Source of the DNA: an uncultured Bacteroidota bacterium
Lineage (GTDB): Bacteria; Bacteroidota; Bacteroidia; JABEUT01
Assembly: GCA_903916255.1 (NCBI GenBank)
Contig: CAIWVW010000070.1
Location: 1-59,717, forward strand
DNA length: 59,717 nucleotides
Direction: 5' to 3'
Positions 17,950 through 27,300 of the stretch are shown piece by piece. A program made the position numbers and the translations under genes. The notes under the pieces were generated by a model, which saw only the letters and a program-made list of their open reading frames with translations, searched no databases and was not told the origin of the DNA. Every line of letters starts with the position of its first letter. Position 1 is the stretch's first letter.

Positions 17950-19269
17950 ATGAGCACAACCGCCCAAAAAAAGAAATTAGCTTACAAAGTAAAGGATATT
18001 AGTTTGGCCGAATGGGGCCGCAAGGAAATCAGTTTGGCCGAGGCTGAAATGCCCGGTTTAATGGCATTGCGCGAAGAGTATGGCAAACAAAAACCGTTGA
18101 AGGGCGCACGTATTGCAGGTTGCCTGCACATGACCATCCAGACAGCTGTATTAATTGAAACCTTGAAGGAATTAGGCGCAGAGGTGCAATGGTCATCCTG
18201 CAACATATTCTCTACACAAGACCATGCCGCTGCAGCTATTGCCGCCGCAGGTATCCCTGTTTATGCTTGGAAAGGCCTGAACGAAGCCGATTACGAATGG
18301 TGCATTGAGCAAACCCTTTATTTTGGCGAAGACAATAAGCCTCTGAACATGATTCTGGATGATGGCGGCGACCTTACCAATATCGTATTGGATAAAAACC
18401 CTGAATTAATTAAGGGCATAAAAGGTATCAGCGAAGAAACTACAACAGGCGTTCACCGCTTGTATGAGCGCATGAAGAAAGGCACCCTTGCATTGCCTGT
18501 TATAAATGTAAATGATTCGGTTACCAAATCGAAATTCGATAATAAATATGGCTGCCGCGAATCATTGGTTGATGCTATCCGCCGTGCAACCGACCTTATG
18601 CTTGCCGGAAAGGTGGCTGTAGTTGCCGGGTATGGCGACGTAGGTAAAGGCTCTGCTGAAGCGTTGAAGAATGCACAAGTTCGTGTAATTGTTACCGAAG
18701 TTGACCCTATTTGCGCTTTGCAAGCTGCTATGGAAGGCTACGAAGTTCGCAAGATGGAAGAGGCTGTTAAGGTAGCTGACATTGTTGTTACCACCACCGG
18801 AAACCACCACGTTATTACCGACAAACACTTTTTAAGCATGAAAGACAAAGCCGTTGTTTGTAACATTGGCCACTTTGATGTGGAGTTGAACATGGCATGG
18901 TTGAATGAAAACTACGGACACACCAAAGACACCATTAAACCACAAGTGGATAAATATACCCTTAACGGAAAGGACATTATTGTGCTTGCCGAAGGCCGGT
19001 TGGTGAATTTAGGTTGCGCTATGGGTCACCCTTCCTTTGTAATGTCAACCTCGTTTACCAACCAGGTGCTGGCACAATTGGAGCTATGGCAAAACCACGA
19101 TAAATACGAAAACAAGGTATATACCCTGCCTAAAGTATTAGATGAAAAAGTAGCCCGTTTGCACCTCAAGAAAATTGGTGTGGAAATCGATGAACTTTCA
19201 TTAGAACAGGCTGCCTACATTGGTGTTCCTGTTAGCGGACCATACAAACCCGATTATTACAGGTACTAA
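17950..19269 (+). CDS. ahcY: Adenosylhomocysteinase (S-adenosyl-L-homocysteine hydrolase)
   Basis: 439 residues, normal length. Substrate-binding start [19 protein letters not shown], the [14 protein letters not shown] segment, [26 protein letters not shown], the NAD-binding glycine motif [15 protein letters not shown] (about residue 220), [11 protein letters not shown], and the C-terminal NAD-contacting tail ending KPDYYRY. It splits S-adenosylhomocysteine into adenosine and homocysteine, relieving product inhibition of methyltransferases. Single gene with a TACCTTTG promoter and a strong rho-independent terminator 22 bp after the stop. Confidence 0.98.
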   Translation: MSTTAQKKKLAYKVKDISLAEWGRKEISLAEAEMPGLMALREEYGKQKPLKGARIAGCLHMTIQTAVLIETLKELGAEVQWSSCNIFSTQDHAAAAIAAAGIPVYAWKGLNEADYEWCIEQTLYFGEDNKPLNMILDDGGDLTNIVLDKNPELIKGIKGISEETTTGVHRLYERMKKGTLALPVINVNDSVTKSKFDNKYGCRESLVDAIRRATDLMLAGKVAVVAGYGDVGKGSAEALKNAQVRVIVTEVDPICALQAAMEGYEVRKMEEAVKVADIVVTTTGNHHVITDKHFLSMKDKAVVCNIGHFDVELNMAWLNENYGHTKDTIKPQVDKYTLNGKDIIVLAEGRLVNLGCAMGHPSFVMSTSFTNQVLAQLELWQNHDKYENKVYTLPKVLDEKVARLHLKKIGVEIDELSLEQAAYIGVPVSGPYKPDYYRY

Positions 19270-19291
19270 GAGTTTTAAAAGTTTTAGATAG

Positions 19292-19331
19292 AAGCGGAGA
19301 GTTGAATTAAATTTCGATTCTCCGCTTTTTT
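19292..19331 (+). terminator. Rho-independent terminator of ahcY
   Basis: AAGCGGAGA ... TCTCCGCTT with an 18-nt loop followed by a T run. It ends at the stop codon of the convergent Rieske-like gene. Confidence 0.8.
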
Positions 19332-19770
19332 AATTCGATACCGAAACAATACTTACCCCATCGAACGAAGCAGTATATTGCTTTAGTGCAATGGTGCCCG
19401 GGCCTTTATTGCTGACAGTTCCGCTATTAAGGGAATATTGGGTGCCGCACACAGGACACACCGCAAAAATGTTATTCGACTGAACCGTAACTATAGCTTT
19501 GCTATTAGTTTCGCAATCGTAAGGGCAGCCACGGTCAAATGCCAGAAATGTGCCCGATGTAAGGCGATAAACAATTATTCCGTCATAGCCGCCGCTAACA
19601 TACAGCCAGCCACCCACAGCAGTAAGGCTCACATATTGCGGATTATTAATATCGATGGAAAAATTAACGGCCACATTAGGCACTCCCGTTACAGCAGCTG
19701 AAGAATCTTTTTTACAGCCAACCGTAATTGCAAGCAGAAAAAGGGAAAGGAACAAAGATTTTTTAATCAT
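19330..19770 (-). CDS. Rieske-fold-like lipoprotein lacking histidine ligands
   Basis: 146 residues. Lipoprotein signal peptide MIKKSLFLSLFLLAITVGCKK with lipobox TVGC. Residues about 30-146 have the layout of a small Rieske (2Fe-2S) domain: IIVYRLTSGTFLAFDRGCPYDC, a 19-residue spacer, FAVCPVCGTQYSLNSGTV, and a closing GPGTIALKQYTASFDG. In a true Rieske centre the two motifs are C-x-H and C-x-x-H. Here the histidine positions are Tyr and Cys, giving CPYDC and CPVCG. The four cysteines could hold another metal or disulfides. Redox role therefore uncertain. TATATTTG promoter on the minus strand at 19826-19819; convergent with ahcY. Confidence 0.75.
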   Translation of the reverse strand: MIKKSLFLSLFLLAITVGCKKDSSAAVTGVPNVAVNFSIDINNPQYVSLTAVGGWLYVSGGYDGIIVYRLTSGTFLAFDRGCPYDCETNSKAIVTVQSNNIFAVCPVCGTQYSLNSGTVSNKGPGTIALKQYTASFDGVSIVSVSN

Positions 19771-19810
19771 TTTGGAAAAGCAGATGGTTATTAGACGACA
19801 ACCAATAACT

Positions 19811-19818
19811 TACTTTTG
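19811..19818 (+). promoter_or_regulatory. -7 element TACTTTTG of small secreted protein gene
   Basis: TAnnTTTG match, 54 bp upstream of the ATG at 19873. It abuts, base to base, the minus-strand promoter element at 19819-19826. Confidence 0.45.
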
Positions 19819-19826
19819 CAAATATA
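19819..19826 (-). promoter_or_regulatory. -7 element TATATTTG of Rieske-like gene
   Basis: Minus-strand TAnnTTTG match, 48 bp upstream of the ATG at 19770. Back-to-back with the plus-strand element at 19811-19818. Confidence 0.5.
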
Positions 19827-19872
19827 ACGTATTTTTGACTTTTATAGAACGGGATTTATTAAAACAAACTAT

Positions 19873-20157
19873 ATGGGCCGCCTCAAAACAGCAGTAATAA
19901 CAGGAATTTTTGTGATAATAGGTATTTGCGCCATTGAAAGCAGCACAGGGCAGGATAATGTGCCAGGCAATGGCAAATCGGGTGCTAAAACGGCCGCCGA
20001 GCGCAAGAAGCAAGACTGGTGGAGGCAACGCAAGGCCAACCGCGCCCGCGATTCTGCATTGAAAGCCCACATGAAGCATCAGTCGAAATCGGTGCGCAAG
20101 CGGATGAAAAAGGATGCCAAGAAGGCTAAGATTACTAACCAGGGCGGCGACTATTAG
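19873..20157 (+). CDS. Small highly basic secreted protein, unknown function
   Basis: 94 residues. An N-terminal signal peptide or anchor (MGRLKTAVITGIFVIIGICAIESSTGQ) is followed by a strongly basic, charged stretch rich in Lys, Arg and Ala (KTAAERKKQDWWRQRKANRA, then MKHQSKSVRKRMKKDAKKAK) predicted to be helical. No known domain. The start is an ATG 54 bp after a TACTTTTG promoter element. Coding quality is supported by the biased composition and the clean upstream signals, but the gene is short and could be lineage-specific. It could bind nucleic acid or anionic surface polymer (inference). Confidence 0.65.
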   Translation: MGRLKTAVITGIFVIIGICAIESSTGQDNVPGNGKSGAKTAAERKKQDWWRQRKANRARDSALKAHMKHQSKSVRKRMKKDAKKAKITNQGGDY

Positions 20158-20160
20158 GAA

Positions 20161-20222
20161 TTGTAAATGGTGAACGCTGAATTGTAAATGAATTTCATTC
20201 ACCCTTCACAATTTTCCATTTA
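20161..20222. repeat. Imperfect intergenic palindrome
   Basis: TTGTAAATGGTGAACGCTGA and TTGTAAATGAA on the left; TTCATTCACCCTTCACAATT and TTCCATTTA on the right. Follows directly on the stop of the small basic protein gene. Confidence 0.5.
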
Positions 20223-20248
20223 AAATCAGGTGTAGTTTCTACCGTATA

Positions 20249-20290
20249 ATAAGTGAAACCCACCATTCGATAAGTGAAACCCGCCATATA
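20249..20290. repeat. Two tandem 21-bp direct repeats
   Basis: Both units begin ATAAGTGAAACCC, then ACCATTCG or GCCATATA. Position relative to the orphan promoter element (about 35 bp upstream of it) would suit a regulator-binding site, but nothing proves this. Confidence 0.55.
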
Positions 20291-20323
20291 ATAATTGTGG
20301 CCGCATAATTCATTTTTACGATA

Positions 20324-20331
20324 TACCTTTG
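20324..20331 (+). promoter_or_regulatory. Orphan -7 element TACCTTTG
   Basis: Exact TAnnTTTG match with no protein gene within 270 bp downstream on this strand. It might start a non-coding RNA or be fortuitous. Confidence 0.3.
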
Positions 20332-20534
20332 TGCCAGATAAGATGAAAGCGTAGTGTTTATGCGGAGTGCAGGGGAATGAAGCGGGAACTGGTTTATGAT
20401 TTCGAATAACAAAAAAGCATGATTTTAAACAGTTTTTCAGGAAAAAAAGTTTTTTTTATTCTTAATGAGAATAAGTTACTGATTAAAAGGTGCTTAATAG
20501 AATCAAATAAAATAGTTATGCTGTCTGTATGTTT

Positions 20535-20562
20535 TTGTTTGTCCAAATTAATTTTACATTTG
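20535..20562 (+). promoter_or_regulatory. Promoter of outer-membrane trio: TTG-N17-TACATTTG
   Basis: TTG at 20535-20537 and TACATTTG at 20555-20562 with a 17-bp spacer: a complete -33/-7 Bacteroidota promoter, 40 bp before the receptor ATG. Confidence 0.65.
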
Positions 20563-20602
20563 TGCGTTTGCTTTAACATAAATTAACAAAACACCTCGTT
20601 TT

Positions 20603-23600
20603 ATGTTCAGAAAGATACGCATTTCAGCAGTAGCATTACTAATAACCGGAGCACTGGCGGCTCAATCAAGCGGTATTAAAGTGCATATGTTCGATAAGGT
20701 AACCAACCAACCTGTACAGTTTGCCAACGTAGTTGTGGAACAAGGAACCAACCAGGTTGCCGGAACCATGACAGACGAAAAGGGGTATGCCGAGTTGAAA
20801 CCGCTCGACCCCGGAACGTATAACGTTAGAGCCGTATTTGTTGGTTATCACGATTACGTGATTGAAGGTGTTAAGGTTAACCAGGATGTTATGGCATACC
20901 TTGAAGTTCCAATGGTATCAGTAGCCGATACATCGATAAAGGTAACTATTACAAGATACAGGATTCCTCTCGTAACGCGTGATACACGTACCGGTGGAAT
21001 AGCTGATAGCGCCGATATTCACAACATGGCCGGAAATGATATTAATACAGTTATTGCCAATGTTCCCGGGGTATATGCAGCCGATGTGGGCGGAACTCCG
21101 AATATACGTGGAGCCCGTACCGATGCTACGCAATATATTGTGGACGGACAAAAGGTAACTGCTGACCAGGGATTGGGCGGTATTCCATCCAGTATGATTG
21201 AACAGATATCAGCTATTACCGGCGGAACTCCTGCAAAATATGGAGATGCTACCGGTGGTATTGTGGAGGTAAACACTTTATCGGGCGCCGACCATTATTT
21301 TGGAAGCGTACAGGGATTAAGTTCTACGCTATTCGACCCTTTCCATTATAATGATGCCAACTTTGTAGTAGGTGGTCCAATCTGGTCGAAGAAAGACAGC
21401 AACAAAAGCAAGAAAGTTATCCTCGATTTTGTTTTCGGTGGAGAATACTCGTACACCAGGGACCAGAACCCAACTTTTGGCGGCACTTATTTTGTAGACC
21501 CATCCGACCTATCGGCCATTGCAGCTAATCCGCTTACCATTAATCCGAGCGCAGGTTTTACCCGTTCGGCAGAATATATTACCTCCGATGAAATTGACCA
21601 GCAAGCATGGCACCAGAATGATGCTCAGGATATTTTGCAATTCAATGCGAAAATCAATTATCACCTTTCCGATAATGTAAAAATTACTGTTGGCGGTTCC
21701 TATAAATTCCAAACACAACACGACTGGAACGGAAATGCGGGTACTTATGTTTACCAAATGTTTAACTCTGCAGAAGACCCTCTCGATCAAACCACCATAT
21801 ATAATGGATTTATTCGTCTTCAGCAAAAATTTTATACACCTTCAAGCAAAGAAAAAAGTGCAGTTGTAAAAAACGCATTTTACAGTGTAATGGCCGAATA
21901 TTCTCACAGGTATAATTTAATAGATAACGGCAGTTTCGGTTCTAATTATTTTGATTATGGCTATGTTGGCCAATTTTATCAATACATGAACCCGGTATAC
22001 CAATTTAAAGATGGTAAGGAAGGTAATGCCTATTATATGCAATCATATTCCGATTCGCTATTAACCTTTAAACCCGGAAACCTAAACCCTATAGAAGCTA
22101 ATTATACCAGTGATGTGTATAATGGCTTGGGAGCTTCTAATATTGCAAATCAATCAGAAGTACAGGGCAATTTAGGGTTAATGAACGGCGACCGCCCCGG
22201 AAACGTATATTCTTTGTGGTATAACGTTGGACGGGCATACGGAGGATTGTACCAACAAAATGCAAATCACTTCCGTTTCTCAGCTGATTTCTCAGCTGAA
22301 ATAGCCAACAATTCTATTGAGGTAGGATTCGAGTATGAGCAAAATTCTGTCAGCACATATAATATAGATGCTGTAGGCTTATGGACTCTGATGCGCCAAT
22401 TGGCCAACTTCCAGTTGAATGCATTGGATACCGCAAACCCTATTCTTGTTAAATCCGGCACGTATGCTTATTATAATTACGATTATAAAGCTAATCCTTC
22501 CGCTCAATCTCAGTTCGACAAGAGTTTGCGTGCTGCTTTAGGTGTAGGCCCAACCGCTTGGATTCAACCCGATAATTATACCCCGAGCCAGTATCAAAGT
22601 TGGGGCGGCTTAAATATGTTCAGCGCTGCCGACCTTTTAAATAATGGAAGTTCATATGTCAGCTATTACGGGTATGATTATAAAGGTAATCTGCTTACCA
22701 CTACCCCTTCCATCGACGACTTTTTCAATCAGAAAGATGCCAATGGTAATTTAACATACACCCAAGGGGCGTATCGGCCTATATACATGGCCGGGTATAT
22801 TCAGGACCACTTTGATATTAAATCAATGGTATTTGATGTGGGTGTGCGTGTTGAACAATTTAACGCCAACCAGTATCAGCTAAAGGACCCTTATTTATTG
22901 TATCCGGCAAAAACAGCGGCTGAAATAGGAAGTGTACCCAGCCTTGAAGGAACCACGGTGCCTGCCAACATTGGAAGCAATTATGTAGTGTATGTAAATA
23001 ACTCACAGAGTCCGACTGCCGTGGTTGGTTACCGAAATGGAAACAACTGGTACGATGCAAGCGGTAACTTGGTTGCTGACCCTACCGTTATTGCAACGGC
23101 TACCACTTCGGGAAATATTCAACCATTGCTTGAAAATACTTCTCAAACTTCTATCGGTTCGAATGCCTTTACAACGTATACGCCTCAAACGGAAGTATTG
23201 CCGCGTTTGGCTTTCTCATTCCCTATTACCGATAAAGCCAATTTTTTTGCCCACTATGACATTTTATCACAAAGGCCCCCGGGTGTTGGATATAATATTT
23301 TCACCGCAACACAATATTTGTACATCCAAAGCAATATAGGTGGAACATTAAGTAACCCGGCTTTAATACCTCAGCGTACAACCGACTATGAATTAGGGTT
23401 CACTCAGGTTCTTAATGAAGCTAAGAGTATGGCGCTCACTTTTTCCGCGTTCTACCGCGAATTCAGGGATGAAATCCAACCTTACCGCTTTTTGGAAGCT
23501 TACCCGGTTACTTATATAGCCTATGACAATATTTCTTTCGGAACCGTTAAAGGCTTAGCTGTATCGTATGAGCTTAGAAGAATTGGAAACTGGAGCGACG

Positions 23601-24274
23601 TGAAGTTCAGAGCCAGTTACAACCTACAGTTTGCTAACGGAACAGGTTCGGGCCCGGATGATGGTTTTAACCTTATTTCTTCGGGAGAACCCAATTTGCA
23701 AATTCCAACGGCTTTAAATTTTGACCAACGCCATACTATCACTGCAAACCTTGATTTCCACTTTTCATCGGGAACCAACTATGACGGACCAAGCTGGACA
23801 ACCAAAAGCGGGAAAACAGTTCAGGTACTTTCCAATGCCGGGTTCAACATCAACTTTACAGCCGGTTCAGGAACGCCTTACACACAATGGGCTGCACCTG
23901 TACAACAAGGTATCGGGTTGCCAAGCCGCACGCAACTTATCGGAACAGTTAACGGAGAATATCTCCCATGGCAAAACCGTATAGATGCAAAAGCCGACAA
24001 AACATTCCATGTATCCGTTAAAAAACATCCTTGCCAATTACAGGTTTATCTGGAAGCAACCAACTTGCTGAACACAGCCAATGTGCTTAACGTATATAAC
24101 TACACCGGAAGTTCTACCGACGATGGATTCCTTGCATCGGCATTGGGAAAACAAACTATTTCCGGACAAGTATCGCCACAGTCATTCGTAGCCCAGTATT
24201 CGGTTTATGAAAAAATACCAACTTATTTTTCACTGCCTCGCCAGGCTCGCCTGGGGTTGGTATTTAACTTCTAA
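20603..24274 (+). CDS. Large TonB-dependent receptor with carboxypeptidase-regulatory-like domain
   Basis: 1223 residues. Signal peptide MFRKIRISAVALLITGALAAQ; a carboxypeptidase-regulatory-like beta-sandwich (about 24-105: VHMFDKVTNQPVQFANVVVE, GYAELKPLDPGTYNVRAVFV); a plug domain (about 130-230: VIANVPGVYAADVGG, NIRGARTDATQYIVDGQKV, AKYGDATGGIVEVNT); then an outer-membrane beta barrel ending LPRQARLGLVFNF with the terminal Phe. Such proteins import large ligands with TonB energy. No SusD partner follows; instead a giant secreted protein and a PorV/PorQ-like barrel do, so the substrate is unknown. Complete promoter at 20535-20562. Confidence 0.9.
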   Translation: MFRKIRISAVALLITGALAAQSSGIKVHMFDKVTNQPVQFANVVVEQGTNQVAGTMTDEKGYAELKPLDPGTYNVRAVFVGYHDYVIEGVKVNQDVMAYLEVPMVSVADTSIKVTITRYRIPLVTRDTRTGGIADSADIHNMAGNDINTVIANVPGVYAADVGGTPNIRGARTDATQYIVDGQKVTADQGLGGIPSSMIEQISAITGGTPAKYGDATGGIVEVNTLSGADHYFGSVQGLSSTLFDPFHYNDANFVVGGPIWSKKDSNKSKKVILDFVFGGEYSYTRDQNPTFGGTYFVDPSDLSAIAANPLTINPSAGFTRSAEYITSDEIDQQAWHQNDAQDILQFNAKINYHLSDNVKITVGGSYKFQTQHDWNGNAGTYVYQMFNSAEDPLDQTTIYNGFIRLQQKFYTPSSKEKSAVVKNAFYSVMAEYSHRYNLIDNGSFGSNYFDYGYVGQFYQYMNPVYQFKDGKEGNAYYMQSYSDSLLTFKPGNLNPIEANYTSDVYNGLGASNIANQSEVQGNLGLMNGDRPGNVYSLWYNVGRAYGGLYQQNANHFRFSADFSAEIANNSIEVGFEYEQNSVSTYNIDAVGLWTLMRQLANFQLNALDTANPILVKSGTYAYYNYDYKANPSAQSQFDKSLRAALGVGPTAWIQPDNYTPSQYQSWGGLNMFSAADLLNNGSSYVSYYGYDYKGNLLTTTPSIDDFFNQKDANGNLTYTQGAYRPIYMAGYIQDHFDIKSMVFDVGVRVEQFNANQYQLKDPYLLYPAKTAAEIGSVPSLEGTTVPANIGSNYVVYVNNSQSPTAVVGYRNGNNWYDASGNLVADPTVIATATTSGNIQPLLENTSQTSIGSNAFTTYTPQTEVLPRLAFSFPITDKANFFAHYDILSQRPPGVGYNIFTATQYLYIQSNIGGTLSNPALIPQRTTDYELGFTQVLNEAKSMALTFSAFYREFRDEIQPYRFLEAYPVTYIAYDNISFGTVKGLAVSYELRRIGNWSDVKFRASYNLQFANGTGSGPDDGFNLISSGEPNLQIPTALNFDQRHTITANLDFHFSSGTNYDGPSWTTKSGKTVQVLSNAGFNINFTAGSGTPYTQWAAPVQQGIGLPSRTQLIGTVNGEYLPWQNRIDAKADKTFHVSVKKHPCQLQVYLEATNLLNTANVLNVYNYTGSSTDDGFLASALGKQTISGQVSPQSFVAQYSVYEKIPTYFSLPRQARLGLVFNF

Positions 24275-24325
24275 CCAAAGTAATGAATAATAATAAGTTG
24301 ATATTATAACCTTAAATTTTAAATT

Positions 24326-27300
24326 ATGAACATGCATCGTAAATTATTAACGTCAGCAGCTTTCAGTATATTGCTCACCGGCTATGGTTACGCCGCTGAG
24401 AATATCGGAGGCCATACACCTGTAAAAAGTACGCACTCGGCAATGTCGAATGGATGTACACAGGACCAAGGCGCGGCATGGCTTGAAATAAACAACGTAA
24501 GAGCCCGTATTATGGACGAGGGCGATATGTGGTGGAACCCGGGAACAGGTTGCTACGATTATTTTGTACCTGCAAACGGAAACGTGGGCGCAGAGTTTGC
24601 AGCATCTTTATGGATTGGCGGCTACGATGCCGGTAATCAGCTTAAGGAAGCAGCTATGACTTACCGCCAGAACGGGGAAGATTTTTGGGCCGGGCCTATC
24701 GATACCCTCACCGGTGGCATTTTGGCTTCCGAATGTTTGGCTTGGGATAAAATGTTTTACTGTACCCGTCAGGAAGTGGAAACATTCCACGCTGACTACC
24801 CTAATGGAACCCCAAACCCTCCATCAGATATTAAAAACTGGCCCGGCAGCGGAAATGCTGCTTATGCAGAGTCAAACCACTTGGCTCCGTTTATCAGCAC
24901 TAAAGGAGATTTATATTATGACGCTACACAGGGTGACTATCCTGCTTTCGACCTGACCGGAACGGGAAATTGCCAGAACGAATTGTATGGTGATGCCTGC
25001 TTATGGTGGGTTATCAATGATGTAGGTAATATCCACACAGAAACAGGCAGTGTTCCAATCGGGCTTGAAATACGTTGCGAAGCATTTGCTTTTCAAACCA
25101 ACGATGCTATTAATAATATGACTTTTTACCACTATCAGGTAATCAACCGCTCCACATTTGGATTGTATAAAACCTACTTCGGTTTTTGGGATGACTTTGA
25201 TTTGGGTAATGGCGGCGATAACCTTACCGGTTGCGATGTAAGCAGGAATATGGGCTATGGCTATGATGGCCATGCAACCAACCCCAATGGTTCCGGGCAG
25301 TTTGCCTGCGAAAATGGGTATCTCGATGACCCTGCTGCTGTAGGAGTTGTGTTTTTCCAAGGCCCCAAAGCTGACCATGGAGATACAAACCACTATGTTA
25401 AGAACGGTTATATCGGTATGGCTCGTTTCGTATATTATAACAACGACTTTACCGTACAGGGTAATCCTACCAATGCATCCTCTTATTATAAATATTTGAC
25501 CGGTTTCTGGCAAGATGGAACCGCAATGACCTATGGCGGAAACGGCTACGGAGGAACGTTACCATGCGACTATATGTTCCCATGGACTCCGGGCGGAGCC
25601 GCTGGAGGCCCCGGAACCCCTGTAAATACTGACCCGACAGGTTATGGAACAGGCGGCGTACCACAATCAACCCCTTGGGATGAAATAGATGCCCACGATG
25701 TATCAGGCGACAGAAGGTTCCTGGAATCAGCCGGTCCGTTTACTTTGCTGCCCGGTGCTGTTAACTATGTAATTGTAGGTTGCGTTTGGGACCAACCCGG
25801 AGCCAACGGTTTGGGTAATGTTTACCCTATCGGATTGATTCAGGCGGATGCCGATTTGGCACAAGGCTTGTTCGATAACTGCTTTAGAGTGGTTAACGGG
25901 CCCGATGCTCCGGATGTGGCTGTTCAGGCCCTTAATCAGGAAGTAATTCTGACGCTTTCCAATTCTCCGACTTCAAACAACTATAAAGAGCATTATAAGG
26001 AAAGGTCACCAACTATTCAGTATCCTCTTTATAAAGATACAGATTATGTTTTCCAGGGATATGAAGTGTTCCAGTTGATTGATTCTTCCGTTACCTCATC
26101 TGAATTGCTGGATGCTACCAAAGCACGTTTGGTTGCAGAATGTGATATTCAGGATTCAGTATCACAAATTATCAATTATGTGTTCAATAGCAGTTTGAAT
26201 GCGAATATTCCTACCCTGGAAGTAAGCGGCCAGAACAAAGGTATTGTTCACTCTTTTGATATTAAGACCGACGAATTCCAACAAGATGGCCAATCGAACC
26301 TTGTAAATGACAGGCCTTACTACTATATGGTAATAGCATATGGTTATAATAACTATTTGCCATATACCAATGCTAATTCGGCAATTGCTCAAAAACTGCC
26401 ATTCCTGCAAGGCCGTAGAAATATCAAATGCTATACCGCCATTCCAGCCATTGTGAGTGCGGAAAACTATGGAACCGTTCAAAACTCTACGTATGGCGAA
26501 GGTGTTCCAATCACCCGTATTGAAGGCCATGGAAACGGTTTTAATGCCATCGAACTTAACCAGGCAAGTATAGATTATATTGTAGCTAACGATACAATGG
26601 CGCATCCTACCTACCTGGCCGGACAAGGCCCTATATCTGTAAAAGTAGTTGACCCGCTGAATGTGGTAAACGCTAATTTTATTGTGAAATTGATTCCTGA
26701 TACGTTTGGTGTTAGCAACAATACCAAATGGGAATTGATTAATCAAAATACAGGTGAAGTCGATTATTCCGATACAACCATCGGAGACCAGTATGAGCAA
26801 ATTTTCCCTCAATACGGATTAGCTATTACTGTTACCAATGTACCTTTCCCAGGTGGAACAAATAACCAGGCAATCGATTCCAGTTGCAGTTTAAGCTTTG
26901 CCAATCCATTGCAAAACTGGTTAAGCTACGTTCCATCTGCATCGCCGGGTACAACCCCATTATTCTGGATAAGGTCCGGCACGCATCCTGATATTGGAGG
27001 TTCCTCAGACCCTGATGAAGCATTTGCTTCCTATTCGTGTAAAGTAGTAAATGGTCAGAACACTTTTTATGACCCGAACCAATATTATAACCAAATTATA
27101 AATGGAAGTTGGGCTCCTTACGGATTATGTGCTACCTCCAGCCAAACGGAAGACTGTGATAACGGCCCTGCATATAGCGGATTTAATGCTACATCAACAA
27201 GCCCACAAACCAATGCGCAGGTGGCTGATTCTATCGGTAACATTGCCAGTGTGGATATTGTGTTTACATCCGATAAAACCAAATGGACCCGCTGCGTTGT

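Larger units (their letters stand above)
20158..20602. other. 445-bp intergenic region without a protein gene
   Basis: Contains, in order: an imperfect palindrome (20161-20222), two 21-bp tandem repeats (20249-20290), an orphan promoter-like TACCTTTG (20324-20331) followed only by frames of ten codons or fewer, A/T-rich sequence with long A and T runs (20440-20460), and the promoter of the TonB-dependent receptor gene (20535-20562). A small RNA between about 20338 and 20460 is possible. Confidence 0.5.

Noticed and set aside
20573-20587. TTAAC pair upstream of the large TonB-dependent receptor
   Set aside because: The period is 10 bp, not 11, and it lies downstream of the -7 element in the leader, so I did not count it as a PHO-like box.
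26162-26812. 216-codon minus-strand open frame inside the 1347-residue protein gene
   Set aside because: Antisense shadow of an intact, clearly protein-like frame; no promoter element or domain.
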